Positions 1 through 7,467 of a stretch of 64,000 bases of DNA are shown piece by piece. The notes beneath the pieces were generated by a model, which was not told the DNA's origin, did no database searches, and saw only the letters and a list, made by a program, of their open reading frames with translations. The translations under genes and the position numbers were made by a program. The DNA comes from a virus: positions 36,364 to 100,363 of IMG/VR virus record IMGVR_UViG_3300042391_000692. One strand, given 5' to 3'. The stretch's first letter is position 1; each line of letters starts with the position of its first letter.

Positions 1-132
1 ACCCGCTAGATCCTCTGCAGGATGACGTTCAATCACAGTCATAGCATCACCGTCTTTGAGCATAAAGTACAATTTCTCAGTACCTTCTTCAATTTGATTT
101 TGAAATATATGTTCTAAATCTTCAATGGTCAT
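1..132 (-). CDS. Partial small phage protein, cut by left window edge
   Basis: The reading frame starts with ATG at 132 and stays open for 44 codons to the window edge. Its start overlaps the stop of the preceding gene as ATGA, the junction used throughout this operon. The visible part is acidic and has no motif I recognise; function unknown. Confidence 0.65.
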   Translation of the reverse strand, partial: MTIEDLEHIFQNQIEEGTEKLYFMLKDGDAMTVIERHPAEDLAG

Positions 133-365
133 TCTTTAACTCCGAAATGTTCTTTAACAAACAATTTAATTTCCTGAATTGGTAACTCGTCATCGTCACC
201 ATATCGTTTTATCATACTATGAATTAAATCTTGCACAATCAACTCGGCGAACTTTTTGTATGCTACTTCACATTCCTCGGCACTCATCCATTTAGGCCAA
301 GGGTTACCATTAAGGTCCACATACATTCCTGCTTCTTGAGCAAGTTGTTGAATTCGTTCGTTCAT
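129..365 (-). CDS. Conserved small T4-like phage protein, 78 aa
   Basis: A 78-residue soluble, acidic protein with a central MSAEECEVAYKKFAELIV stretch that looks helical. It resembles small proteins repeatedly found in early regions of marine T4-like phages, but no function is known to me. It overlaps the upstream gene as TAATG and the downstream gene as ATGA, so it is probably translationally coupled to both. Confidence 0.75.
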   Translation of the reverse strand: MNERIQQLAQEAGMYVDLNGNPWPKWMSAEECEVAYKKFAELIVQDLIHSMIKRYGDDDELPIQEIKLFVKEHFGVKE

Positions 366-631
366 TACAAATCACCTTTGAGGGTGTGCCATACCTTGGG
401 GTCACAACCCAAGTAGATGTGATACTTGACGTGATTGCGCCAGCGACTGAATCTATTTACTCGACCTTCAACCCAGTTGAACATACTGTCCCTGAACCAT
501 AGTGGGTTTACAATAGCAACTATCAGCAACACAGCCAAAAAGGGCATGCACACAATTACTGTAACCCAGTGAAAGGTCATGGCCCGATAAAAGCGGCCGC
601 CTTCGGGTGTGAGTGTAATTTCTTTGTTCAT
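365..631 (-). CDS. Small single-pass membrane protein, 88 aa
   Basis: The longest frame begins at 703, but the ATG at 631 (MNKEITLTPEGG) directly follows the stop of the upstream gene at 633 and gives a compact product, so I prefer it. Residues 19-44 form one strongly hydrophobic segment (WVTVIVCMPFLAVLLIVAIV), followed by a basic tail, suggesting an inner-membrane protein with the C terminus in the cytoplasm. Function unknown. Confidence 0.65.
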   Translation of the reverse strand: MNKEITLTPEGGRFYRAMTFHWVTVIVCMPFLAVLLIVAIVNPLWFRDSMFNWVEGRVNRFSRWRNHVKYHIYLGCDPKVWHTLKGDL

Positions 632-632
632 G

Positions 633-1058
633 TTATTCCTCTTCAAAACAGTCGTATTCTTCTTCCTCTTCCTCGTCACCAGTTTCAATTTGAACATGCC
701 CAAACATCAGCAGGCCTTGATCTGATGACACTTCAAAAGGTTCTGTAAATTCAACAAACGCACCGAGTCCTTGCAAAAATTCTTTGGTGTATTCTGTGTC
801 ACGGATATCTTCAACACGGATGCAACCAATTGATCCAGAGTCCACATCGTGCATGGTGCCAACATTGGACCTGTAAGTACCGTCACCGTATGCAGTACCA
901 AAGCTGGCAAAACAACGACCGTCCCGGAGTGTGAACTCGCCGTCAACCCCACGTCCAGGAGCACCCGGAGGGAAAAACAATTCGCAACATTCTTGCCATT
1001 CGGGGTGCATAACATAGCACAAGTCACCAATGTAGTATCGTCCTGCGGGCATAGTCAT
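633..1058 (-). CDS. Conserved phage protein (PAGRYYIGDLCYV family)
   Basis: About 141 residues beginning MTMPAGRYYIGDLCYVM. I recognise this as a conserved phage and bacterial hypothetical family whose members share the YIGDLCYV opening and a central GTAYGDGTY motif. The protein ends in an acidic tail with six consecutive glutamates. A frame extension to 1070 exists, but the ATG at 1058 has a GGTGA Shine-Dalgarno-like sequence five bases upstream and follows the stop at 1064. Function unknown. Confidence 0.75.
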   Translation of the reverse strand: MTMPAGRYYIGDLCYVMHPEWQECCELFFPPGAPGRGVDGEFTLRDGRCFASFGTAYGDGTYRSNVGTMHDVDSGSIGCIRVEDIRDTEYTKEFLQGLGAFVEFTEPFEVSSDQGLLMFGHVQIETGDEEEEEEYDCFEEE

Positions 1059-1063
1059 GTTTA

Positions 1064-1297
1064 TCACCATTCTTTCTTGTTGCCATTGGCTTCGTTGTCA
1101 CGATAACCTGCGGTGTAGGCTACGATTTCATGTGCAGTCATCTGTGCCAACTCAATCTTTGGTGAGTTGTAACTGTCACCTACAAAGTAGTGAGGATTGT
1201 ACTCACGACCGTAGTAGCTGTCTGCTTGTCCGCGATCATAGGGACCTCCATGGCGTTCAGTGTAGTAACCAGTTTGTGTGTGTTCTAACAACATCAT
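1064..1297 (-). CDS. Small hypothetical protein, 77 aa
   Basis: Start chosen at 1297 (MMLLEHTQTGYY) because AAGGAGTTCA lies immediately upstream; the longer frame to 1354 runs into the neighbouring coding sequence. The product is rich in tyrosine and glycine (RHGGPYDRGQADSYYGREY) and polar throughout, with no membrane segment. Not recognised. Confidence 0.6.
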   Translation of the reverse strand: MMLLEHTQTGYYTERHGGPYDRGQADSYYGREYNPHYFVGDSYNSPKIELAQMTAHEIVAYTAGYRDNEANGNKKEW

Positions 1298-1305
1298 TGA
1301 ACTCC

Positions 1306-1677
1306 TTAAGCCGCTTTGCGGAAGTAACCATAGGGCAAGCCCTGGGTGAAACAAAAATATTCATGGTCGCCATTGGCGCCTTCGGCGTCTATGAGCCATG
1401 CAATCACACGCTCACGGTTGGTACCGGTGTGCATGAGACTGGTAACACGATCTTCAAACTTCACAATGGCGTCAGCTTCAGCTACCTGACGATTGGCGTG
1501 TTCACGCTCGATCACAGAGCCCAGACTTGCAAACTCCATCTCAAATTCTGCAAGAGTCCAGGTGCTGGTATCAACACCGCGGGGACGAACGCCATAGGCA
1601 TCCTTGTACATGTCCCAGTACTGGCAAGCATACTGCTCGAGAGTGCTCATTTCTTCCCAGCTTTTGAACTCTTCCAT
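1306..1677 (-). CDS. Conserved phage protein (YACQYWDMYKDAYGVRPRG), 123 aa
   Basis: Start at 1677 is fixed by AAAGGAGCCAAAG just upstream. The motif LEQYACQYWDMYKDAYGVRPRG near residues 12-33 is widespread in phage and plasmid hypothetical proteins. The remainder is helical with conserved aromatic residues. It is the first gene after a near-consensus sigma70-type promoter at 1705-1733, so it probably leads an early transcript running towards the left edge. Function unknown. Confidence 0.75.
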   Translation of the reverse strand: MEEFKSWEEMSTLEQYACQYWDMYKDAYGVRPRGVDTSTWTLAEFEMEFASLGSVIEREHANRQVAEADAIVKFEDRVTSLMHTGTNRERVIAWLIDAEGANGDHEYFCFTQGLPYGYFRKAA

Positions 1678-1704
1678 CTTTGGCTCCTTTGTGTCTATGT
1701 GTGT

Positions 1705-1733
1705 ATTATAGCAGATTGGGATTAATTGGTCAA
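1705..1733 (-). promoter_or_regulatory. Sigma70-type promoter TTGACC-17-TATAAT
   Basis: On the minus strand a TTGACC -35 element (1728-1733) and a perfect TATAAT -10 (1705-1710) are separated by exactly 17 bases. It drives the 123-aa gene at 1306-1677; the -35 overlaps the stop codon of the upstream GIY-YIG-like gene. Confidence 0.8.
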
Positions 1734-2065
1734 ACACCGCGAACATCTGTGTTCAAGTTGGGTCGGTGTGTGCGGATCAAGTCACGTTCAAATGTGTGTG
1801 CTTCAGTTTTACCGCGCATCACAGCCAAAACGTTCACAGTAAAACCGCCAGTGCCACGCTCACGCATGCACTCATACAGTGCCCAAGATTTGTCTTCGCT
1901 ACGTGAGCGATACAAGTGCTTCATGCAACGAGTCATCACGCTCTTTTTCACAGTGCTTGCAGTCTTGGCAGTTACGCCAATGTAAAAATCGCTACCGCTT
2001 GTGAGCATGTAAACAATGTGAGTACGATCTGTACGTTTTTTACGGGCTACTGTTTTTGTGTTCAT
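1730..2065 (-). CDS. GIY-YIG nuclease-like protein, 111 aa
   Basis: The sequence HIVYML near residue 16 followed by DFYIGVTAK near residue 27 matches the two strands of the GIY-YIG fold, with the second element reading FYIGVT. Later residues include conserved-type arginines and a glutamate (KTEAHTFERDLI) that could be the metal ligand. This size fits a single-domain GIY-YIG protein, either a free-standing homing-type or a repair-type nuclease; no DNA-binding domain is visible. The start lies at about +1 of its own promoter at 2072-2100, so the mRNA would be nearly leaderless. Confidence 0.6.
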   Translation of the reverse strand: MNTKTVARKKRTDRTHIVYMLTSGSDFYIGVTAKTASTVKKSVMTRCMKHLYRSRSEDKSWALYECMRERGTGGFTVNVLAVMRGKTEAHTFERDLIRTHRPNLNTDVRGV

Positions 2066-2071
2066 GTGTAT

Positions 2072-2100
2072 ATTATAACCGATCTTGCGTTTTTGGTCAA
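2072..2100 (-). promoter_or_regulatory. Sigma70-type promoter TTGACC-17-TATAAT
   Basis: TTGACC (2095-2100) and TATAAT (2072-2077) with 17 bases between, on the minus strand. The ATG of the GIY-YIG-like gene begins seven bases after the -10, where transcription should start. Confidence 0.8.
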
Positions 2101-2114
2101 CCAGTTTTCACATG

Positions 2115-2142
2115 AAAAGTAGTACTAAAAAGTACTACTTTT
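2115..2142. repeat. 12-bp perfect inverted repeat between tandem promoters
   Basis: AAAAGTAGTACT and AGTACTACTTTT are perfect inverted copies separated by AAAA. T runs on both flanks make it a possible weak bidirectional terminator or attenuator for RNA started at the promoter at 2173-2201; an operator role is the alternative. Confidence 0.6.
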
Positions 2143-2172
2143 TGGGGCTAAAAAGTGTTGTTTTTATGCTAC

Positions 2173-2201
2173 AGTATAAACGATCGGGGTATTTTGGTCA
2201 A
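2173..2201 (-). promoter_or_regulatory. Sigma70-type promoter TTGACC-17-TATACT
   Basis: TTGACC (2196-2201) and TATACT (2173-2178), spacer 17, minus strand. It lies upstream of the 2072-2100 promoter in tandem and fires through the inverted repeat at 2115-2142. The three promoters between 1.7 and 2.2 kb share TTGACC and a GATCG-like sequence before the -10, resembling an early promoter class. Confidence 0.7.
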
Positions 2202-2202
2202 G

Positions 2203-2208
2203 TAAATA
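2203..2208 (+). promoter_or_regulatory. TAAATA box five bases before a start codon
   Basis: TAAATA lies five bases before the ATG at 2214, and no Shine-Dalgarno is present. It resembles the T4 late -10 (TATAAATA) and would yield a leaderless transcript; the role is inferred from similar placements elsewhere in the window. Confidence 0.35.
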
Positions 2209-2213
2209 CCCCT

Positions 2214-3167
2214 ATGGATTACTCGGTTTTTATTGATCAAACATTGACCAAATATAACATTCCCTTTCATGCAGAGTTCAGTGCATATTACACAAACTTT
2301 CATCCTGACCGTGGTTGGCCCGTAAAAATGCCCGACATTGAGCCAGGCAAATTTTTGGTCTTGCACTTGCCCGACTACATTACTTGGAAAGGTCGTCGCA
2401 TACTTGAGCTGGAACAAATTGAACAACGTTATGGTGCTGACGCCAACCGAGTGATTGTACACTATTGGAATCATGGCCTGAGCCGATACTACGCAGGGCC
2501 ACTCAACATTATTGAGTTTAGCAATCACAATCATGGTACTGCAAACAGCCTGCGAGACATTTATCCCGAGTGGAAAGATATTCTAAATCCTCGACGCACA
2601 AGATGGCAATGTTTGAACGGTCGCTATTGTCAACATCGCAGACGTGCGGTGGATGTTCTACAGCACTGGCCTCATGGTGTTCTAAGTTATGGTACAGAAA
2701 TACCACTACCGGACTGGGGGTATGATCACTACATGGGTTGTAACAATCAAGAAAACTTTTTAAAATTAAAGTGGGTTTATGAGTCAGCGGCAATCAACAT
2801 TGTGACTGAAACCATGTATGATGATGCTCCGGGTATTGTGACTGAAAAAACACAAATGGCTTTTGCCGCAGAACAAATACCCATTGTGATTGGCCACCAA
2901 GGTATTGTACAAGACTGTCGTGAACTGGGCTTTGATATGTTTGATGATTTGGTAGATACCAGTTACGATATGTTGCCCAATGATATACGAGTAGAAGAAG
3001 CCCTGCGCAGAAATCAAGACCTTATCTTGGGTCGCGTTGACCTTGAACCTTATCGTGCTAGACTACAGCGTAATAGAGTATTCTTGCTTGACGAGTTTCC
3101 TGAACGTTGCCGATACAATTATGACCGTCAAGTTGCGGCCCTGGCCATGCGTCTAGGTACGATTTAA
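2214..3167 (+). CDS. Glycosyltransferase-like protein (GT10-like C-terminal half)
   Basis: Start chosen at ATG 2214 (MDYSVFIDQ), giving 317 residues; the longer frame crosses promoter DNA. The C-terminal half carries VTEKTQMAFAAEQIPIVIG and GFDMFDDLVDTSYD, the pattern (E-K-x-x near a donor site, then LGF.TFDD..D.SYD) seen in phage fucosyltransferase/exostosin-like proteins and in two paralogs here (30280-31362 and 38504-39562). It is one of four plus-strand insertions among minus-strand genes and overlaps the convergent gene by 15 bases. Likely acts in glycan decoration; acceptor and donor unknown. Confidence 0.6.
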   Translation: MDYSVFIDQTLTKYNIPFHAEFSAYYTNFHPDRGWPVKMPDIEPGKFLVLHLPDYITWKGRRILELEQIEQRYGADANRVIVHYWNHGLSRYYAGPLNIIEFSNHNHGTANSLRDIYPEWKDILNPRRTRWQCLNGRYCQHRRRAVDVLQHWPHGVLSYGTEIPLPDWGYDHYMGCNNQENFLKLKWVYESAAINIVTETMYDDAPGIVTEKTQMAFAAEQIPIVIGHQGIVQDCRELGFDMFDDLVDTSYDMLPNDIRVEEALRRNQDLILGRVDLEPYRARLQRNRVFLLDEFPERCRYNYDRQVAALAMRLGTI

Positions 3168-3518
3168 ATATCTCAAAAACTTTTCAAGATCGCCGTACAA
3201 GGAATACGTTGTGGCTTCCTTGCTACCAAACAATAATAGTTTGGGCTTCTTGCCAAGAAAGATGTAGTAAGGACAGGTGAGCTTGCGATCAAATGTTAGC
3301 AGTTGGCCTGGCAATGCAGGCATACTAGCAGGAATATCAAACTCGTAGTGTGCAATTTCTAACTGACTAAAAACAAAAAAGCCCTCGGCAGTTAAGCGTA
3401 AGCCTGCATGTTCGTCGGGATTTTTCCACCACTCTTGTAGTGCTTGATCTAATGTGGGATTGATCTCCCACTTGAGCTGATCTAATATCTGTTGAGTTAG
3501 AGAGATCTTATTGAACAT
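3153..3518 (-). CDS. Conserved phage hypothetical protein, 121 aa
   Basis: Soluble protein starting MFNKISLTQQILDQLKWEINPTLDQALQEWW. Two short hydrophobic strands near the C terminus (YYIFLGKKPKLLLFGS) suggest a small alpha/beta fold. It overlaps the next gene by 11 bases and the convergent glycosyltransferase-like gene by 15. No function recognised. Confidence 0.65.
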   Translation of the reverse strand: MFNKISLTQQILDQLKWEINPTLDQALQEWWKNPDEHAGLRLTAEGFFVFSQLEIAHYEFDIPASMPALPGQLLTFDRKLTCPYYIFLGKKPKLLLFGSKEATTYSLYGDLEKFLRYLNRT

Positions 3519-3804
3519 TGGGGTACACTTGCGCCCCTTGCGTCAAGAGCACAACTGTGAATTTGTCGGTCTTGAACTGTGTGTTGAGTTTCTTGGCCAG
3601 GTTCTTGGCATGCCCTGGATTTGAAAAGCTGACCTTTTTGTACTTGGGGCCAGGATATTGAGTCAGTAGATTTGACGTCTTGAGGTTGATGGGTTTGGAA
3701 TCGTAGAACACCGCCCACACACCTTCTGAAGCCAGTACTTGCTCAGTCTTGTATGTTTGTTTGTCAGTGTGCTCAACCAGCACTAATGGCTTGGGTCTAC
3801 TCAT
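3508..3804 (-). CDS. Conserved T4-like phage protein, 98 aa
   Basis: The segment VWAVFYDSKPINLKTSN followed by YPGPKYKKVSFSNPGHAKNLAKKLN is one I associate with a conserved small protein of marine T4-like phages. It has basic residues throughout the second half and could bind nucleic acid, but no function is established to my knowledge. The start has CGGAG upstream. Its leader contains a hairpin with a late-type GATAAATA box in the loop, described separately. Confidence 0.75.
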   Translation of the reverse strand: MSRPKPLVLVEHTDKQTYKTEQVLASEGVWAVFYDSKPINLKTSNLLTQYPGPKYKKVSFSNPGHAKNLAKKLNTQFKTDKFTVVLLTQGAQVYPNVQ

Positions 3805-3813
3805 CGTTATCTC

Positions 3814-3840
3814 CGTAGTTTATTTATCTCAAAAACTACG
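3814..3840 (-). promoter_or_regulatory. Leader hairpin enclosing a GATAAATA box
   Basis: CGTAGTTT and AAACTACG form an 8-bp stem with an 11-base loop on the minus strand. The loop and 3' arm contain GATAAATA (3821-3828), and the 3' arm ends on the first G of the GGAG Shine-Dalgarno of the 98-aa gene. RNA read through from upstream can fold; RNA started at the late-type box cannot. This recalls the known control of T4 genes e, soc and 49. Confidence 0.5.
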
Positions 3841-4048
3841 TGCTTTTGAAACTCCCACCCACAAGTTCAATCTCAACAACTTCTTCTTTGGCGGCTGGAA
3901 TTCCACGCAAGATTTCCAAGGTCAGCAACAATTTGGTAATGTCACTGTGTAAATCCTTGGCATCTCGCAAGGTCATTGTTAAATCGCGTTGATTGCGACT
4001 CTCTGCGGCTTTGATAGCGTCAACAAATCGATTTATATGCAAGCTCAT
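3836..4048 (-). CDS. Small helical phage protein, 70 aa
   Basis: Predicted to be a two-helix protein (RFVDAIKAAESRNQRDLTM and KDLHSDITKLLLTLEILRG) with a conserved-looking tail. It overlaps the upstream pyrophosphohydrolase as ATGA. I recall similar short genes in T4-like phages but no function. Confidence 0.65.
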   Translation of the reverse strand: MSLHINRFVDAIKAAESRNQRDLTMTLRDAKDLHSDITKLLLTLEILRGIPAAKEEVVEIELVGGSFKST

Positions 4049-4437
4049 TTTGTTTGCAAGTATGGATCATTTTTGTGAAGATGTGGTTTCAAGTCCGGTG
4101 CTGTCCAGCCCACAGGCTTGAGTACCTTGCCATCTTCGCGCTTGCGAACTTTGCCAGTTTCTCGATCAATCTTGGCAAAGTTAGTGCGCATGACTTCTTT
4201 CCAGCCACCTTCAGCGTCCATGCCTGCTGAGTGGATGGCACCAATTGTCACAACAAGAATATCCAGCAAGGCATCTAAGATTTCTTCATCGTTGTTGTCA
4301 ACTAGAGCTTGTTTGAGTTCTTTGTGTTCTTCTTCAATCAAGGAACAGTACATGTCAAACTGTGTGCCATTGAACTTTTCAACCGACTGGTCGCAGGCCC
4401 GCATGAATTTTTCTTGATCACGAAACGGATTGGTCAT
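4045..4437 (-). CDS. MazG-like nucleotide pyrophosphohydrolase
   Basis: Start set at ATG 4437 (MTNPFRDQEKFM), giving 130 residues; the longer frame extends into the upstream coding sequence. The segment LIEEEHKELKQALVDNNDEEILDALLDILVV holds the EExxE...ExxD metal-binding pattern of the all-alpha NTP pyrophosphohydrolase (MazG/dUTPase-2) superfamily, and the GWKEVMRTNFAKIDRETGKV tail is typical of the phage subgroup. Members hydrolyse (d)NTPs to monophosphates; in phages they may tune dNTP pools or alarmone levels. Substrate not deducible. It overlaps the next upstream gene by 20 bases. Confidence 0.8.
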   Translation of the reverse strand: MTNPFRDQEKFMRACDQSVEKFNGTQFDMYCSLIEEEHKELKQALVDNNDEEILDALLDILVVTIGAIHSAGMDAEGGWKEVMRTNFAKIDRETGKVRKREDGKVLKPVGWTAPDLKPHLHKNDPYLQTK

Positions 4438-4870
4438 TTGCTTCTTCTTTGGTATGGAAAGGACCTGCATACTTGTAGCGTTGCAAGGTAATGAGCTTGG
4501 GGTGCTGTATAGTCTTCCAAGTTCGATGTTGTTTAACACTATACCAACCTGCCGCATACCAGCTCTTGCTTTTGTTGTCACGAGTGAACAATGGTAACTT
4601 TAACTGTACATTCCACAAGGGATTGTACACTTGTCCAGTAACTTCAAAGCCATGAACAATGTTGGCCGGTACTGGGTGAGATTCTACTAAAGGTTCAAAC
4701 TCAATATTGGCCGCTTGACGGGCCATTTTGATAGTTTTGTATTGTGCTACGCTATCGTTAATTCGTATGGTGCAGTTACCATTCTCGGCTACTTCAAGTT
4801 GACCAACCTTGCGGTTATCCTGCTTGAGTATCCAAAACTGGTTCTCTACTACGGGTTTGGCTAATATCAT
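4418..4870 (-). CDS. Conserved T4-like phage protein, 150 aa
   Basis: Contains VHGFEVTGQVYNPLWNVQ then KLPLFTRDNKSKSWYAAGWY and KLITLQRYKYAGPF, a signature I recognise from uncharacterised proteins next to replication genes in cyanomyoviruses. The fold appears beta-rich. A strong AAAGGAGTACTAG precedes the ATG at 4870, and the gene overlaps the end of the exonuclease by 56 bases. Function unknown, though its fixed position suggests a nucleic-acid role. Confidence 0.7.
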   Translation of the reverse strand: MILAKPVVENQFWILKQDNRKVGQLEVAENGNCTIRINDSVAQYKTIKMARQAANIEFEPLVESHPVPANIVHGFEVTGQVYNPLWNVQLKLPLFTRDNKSKSWYAAGWYSVKQHRTWKTIQHPKLITLQRYKYAGPFHTKEEANDQSVS

Positions 4871-5864
4871 CTAGTACTCCTTTATATGTTTCGTTGAGCC
4901 AACGACTAACTTGATCTGCATTGTCACTAAGTTTGGTCAGCTCGTATTTGCCACAGAACTTTAGAAAGTGTGCGCCTACCATGCCTACATCCTTGTGTGA
5001 AATTTGTTCATGGATGCAAGAATCCACTGTGGCTTTGATATCTGCAGGTTGTGCTGTAAGATCAACCAAGGTACAATTACGCTCGTAGTCATCCAACACA
5101 CGATGTTCTTCACCATTGTGGTCAGTCCAACGTTGCAACATTAGATTGTTCCACGAGTAGCCTTTTTTGTCTCGATCCCCATAGGCTTCCTCGAGACCAA
5201 CTTTATTCTTTGTGCCTTTAGTACGTACTCCCGGATATGCAGAAAAGACATTGTCGGATGTGTCTCCACGCATACACTTCTCAAATAACAGCCAGGATGG
5301 ATCCGGAATCGTTTTTGGCTGTTTAGTTTTCTTATCATTGACACGGTTACCTTTAGCATCAAATATGCCCTCCAGAGTAAGTAGTTCATCTGAGATACCA
5401 TTGTACTGCGTGACATTGGCGGCCAATAACTGTACAAAGTCAGTGTCTGAGCTTACGATTGTGTGTTCATCTTGGGGGTGTAATGCAATCCAACGTGCTA
5501 TGATATCATCTGCTTCAGCAGTGGCACAACGGATAACGCTACAATTTGTTTTTGCAGACAAGTATTTAGTCAGCTCATCATACGTTTCCCAGAACAGCTT
5601 GTCCTCTTCTGCTTCTGTTTCAGTCATTGCACCACGTGCTACTGCTCGGTTTGCTTTGTAAGGCTTGTAAAAATCCTTGCGCCAGCTACGACCTTCCAGT
5701 GCGAATACAACATGGTCTGCTTGAAAACGCTTGGCCACTTTGTTGGCAGCCATGATTGTGACATGCAGGGCAAAGCCCAGTTTGGTCCATGTGTCGCTGG
5801 CACGATGTGCGCTGTGGCGAGCACGAAAAAACATGTTGGCAGTGTCAATCAGTAGGTATTTCAT
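4815..5864 (-). CDS. 5'-3' exonuclease, T4 RNase H/FEN family
   Basis: 349 residues with the catalytic landmarks of the FEN superfamily: D7 in LLIDTANMFFRAR, the ALEGRSWRKDFYKPYKANR arch region near residues 55-73, EADD at 117-120, SSDTDF at 138-143, and the helix-three-turn-helix GDTSDN near residue 209. In T4 this enzyme removes RNA primers from lagging-strand fragments and cooperates with the clamp and polymerase. The last 56 bases overlap the next gene. Assigning the exact T4 rnh orthology would need alignment; the family call is secure. Confidence 0.88.
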   Translation of the reverse strand: MKYLLIDTANMFFRARHSAHRASDTWTKLGFALHVTIMAANKVAKRFQADHVVFALEGRSWRKDFYKPYKANRAVARGAMTETEAEEDKLFWETYDELTKYLSAKTNCSVIRCATAEADDIIARWIALHPQDEHTIVSSDTDFVQLLAANVTQYNGISDELLTLEGIFDAKGNRVNDKKTKQPKTIPDPSWLLFEKCMRGDTSDNVFSAYPGVRTKGTKNKVGLEEAYGDRDKKGYSWNNLMLQRWTDHNGEEHRVLDDYERNCTLVDLTAQPADIKATVDSCIHEQISHKDVGMVGAHFLKFCGKYELTKLSDNADQVSRWLNETYKGVLDDISQTRSREPVLDTQAG

Positions 5865-6573
5865 TTGTGGAAATCAAGTTGTTATCGTTGATGTATTGTA
5901 ACACATAATCAGCCCAAAGTCTATGACTTTTGGCATCAAAGTGATAACTTGCGGCATTTGCGTATGTGCCACCGTTGTTTATTAGCCAATTATGGTAGGA
6001 TTCTTCCCGAATATATGGGTGCATATAATTCTTACCCCAATTATAGTGATTTTGGATATCACTGAATGTACTATGCCCGTTAAAGAACAAGTGGCGTATA
6101 CCTTGTTCTTTAAGATATTGGTGCATGGTCCAAATCTTGTTGTGTGCCTCGGGAGTCTTGATATTCCAATCTACACTAATCACAAAGTGTTTATAACGTT
6201 CTTGTAACTCATCTGGTACAGTATCTATGCCCGATGCATTGACCTGATACCACTTTCCATTGTGAAGCCATTCTTCACGTTCCCATGTAGTCCACTGCAA
6301 CACCATAAAGGTGTCTTGAAGTTTATCAGGGTTGTTTTCTATCCAGTTTAGTGTAGTTCGGATTGTGCGGTCATTACTACCACCCGAGCTGGCTTCACAA
6401 ACTAATTCAGCACTTAACTTGTCAGCAACACGCTTACCATAACTGACTGCTAGATTAGCAGGATGTGGTTCGGTGCCCATCTTCCATAGTTGTCCATCAT
6501 CGCAAGCCCATGCATGAGGAACAGCGGCTTCGGCCCCCGCAGAGTGACTGCAACCATTCACATACAGTATCAT
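5845..6573 (-). CDS. SGNH/GDSL-like hydrolase family protein, paralog 1
   Basis: The N terminus MILYVNGCSHSAGAEA has the GxSxS nucleophile-elbow form of phage SGNH-like proteins, and SSGGSNDRTIRTTLNWI resembles block III (GxND). A C-terminal HFDAKSHRLWADYV segment could supply the catalytic Asp-His pair. Five divergent members occur in this window. SGNH enzymes remove acyl or other ester groups from glycans and lipids; substrate unknown. It overlaps its neighbours at both ends. Confidence 0.65.
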   Translation of the reverse strand: MILYVNGCSHSAGAEAAVPHAWACDDGQLWKMGTEPHPANLAVSYGKRVADKLSAELVCEASSGGSNDRTIRTTLNWIENNPDKLQDTFMVLQWTTWEREEWLHNGKWYQVNASGIDTVPDELQERYKHFVISVDWNIKTPEAHNKIWTMHQYLKEQGIRHLFFNGHSTFSDIQNHYNWGKNYMHPYIREESYHNWLINNGGTYANAASYHFDAKSHRLWADYVLQYINDNNLISTNEIPTD

Positions 6574-7046
6574 TTTTGTGGTGATACTTTTTCAGACTCT
6601 GCGGCAACCACACGTTTGCGCAGGCTTGAGCTTGAAAAACTATGATCACGCTTGTTGTAAACGTGTTCAATTTGACGTCCGTGTCCTTCGCTACGACCAG
6701 TAAAGTTGGTATCTTCGTATTCTTCTCCAAGGATCCGCACATCAAGTGGCAGTGTAAGGATCAAGTCGATCAAATCTTGTTCTGTGGTGTACACAACAAT
6801 TTCATCTACAAAACGGCAAGCACTCAATTGAATCTGACGCTCGATGATACTTTGCACCGGGGGATTTTTAACACCCGGGCGATCAATTGATGCATCAGTT
6901 TGCAGGCCTGCAATCAAGTAATCACAATGATTCTTGGCTTCTGCTAACATAGCAATATGCCCTGCATGTAGCATGTCAAATTGACTGAATGTGATGCCGA
7001 TTTTTTTACCCTCGGCTTTGAGTTCTTTGATGTGATTGAATATCAT
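6570..7046 (-). CDS. Cytidylyltransferase-like nucleotidyltransferase, 158 aa
   Basis: The segment IGITFSQFDMLHAGHIAMLAEA contains the HxGH motif of the TagD/RfaE-type cytidylyltransferases, and SSSSLRKRVV near the C terminus fits the ISSTxIR-like motif. Such enzymes activate glycerol-3-phosphate or heptose-type phosphates with CTP or ATP. With neighbouring glycosyltransferases, GalE and DegT, it may make an activated sugar or polyol, but the substrate cannot be read from sequence. Confidence 0.8.
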   Translation of the reverse strand: MIFNHIKELKAEGKKIGITFSQFDMLHAGHIAMLAEAKNHCDYLIAGLQTDASIDRPGVKNPPVQSIIERQIQLSACRFVDEIVVYTTEQDLIDLILTLPLDVRILGEEYEDTNFTGRSEGHGRQIEHVYNKRDHSFSSSSLRKRVVAAESEKVSPQK

Positions 7047-7435
7047 GATACTTCACTCCGTCCGTTACCAATATCTGTAGTCTTAACATATATGCCCGAT
7101 TGTCGCATGGCTTGCTCTTGTTCCCAAGTTTCCATTACAACGTGTCTACACACATTTTGGAACCAACGATCTACAATCTCTCCGTCGGTGTCTGTAGGCT
7201 TCATCATGTAGCCGGCTTTGACCAAGCGAGCCACAAAGATTTCATTCCAGTCTAGTTCAAATGCACCTTGATGCAAGTTGTTTGGATCCACATCCATACT
7301 CAGCACAGCTACATAAGGTTCACCTTTTTCGGTAGCAATCTGCTTGGCAGACTTTTCAGTTGCCTTAGTTACTCGTGGTGTTTTTTCTGTACGCACTGGC
7401 GGCGGTGCAACTTTTTTCTTTAACCAATCAAACAT
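7043..7435 (-). CDS. Conserved phage protein, 130 aa
   Basis: Start placed at 7435 (MFDWLKKKVAPPP) because GGAG precedes it by nine bases; a longer start at 7459 is possible. A lysine/proline-rich N-terminal third is followed by a compact domain with PYVAVLSMDVDPNNLHQGAFELDWNE and IVDRWFQNVCR. This FELDWNE/VCR pattern occurs in conserved proteins of cyanophage-type T4-like genomes. Function unknown. Confidence 0.7.
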   Translation of the reverse strand: MFDWLKKKVAPPPVRTEKTPRVTKATEKSAKQIATEKGEPYVAVLSMDVDPNNLHQGAFELDWNEIFVARLVKAGYMMKPTDTDGEIVDRWFQNVCRHVVMETWEQEQAMRQSGIYVKTTDIGNGRSEVS

Positions 7436-7467
7436 TTCAAATGCTCCATCCAAATACATTATTCAAT

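Noticed and set aside
1057-1725. Plus-strand open frame of 222 codons
   Set aside because: Antisense to two small conserved genes and to a promoter; no start signal or domain.
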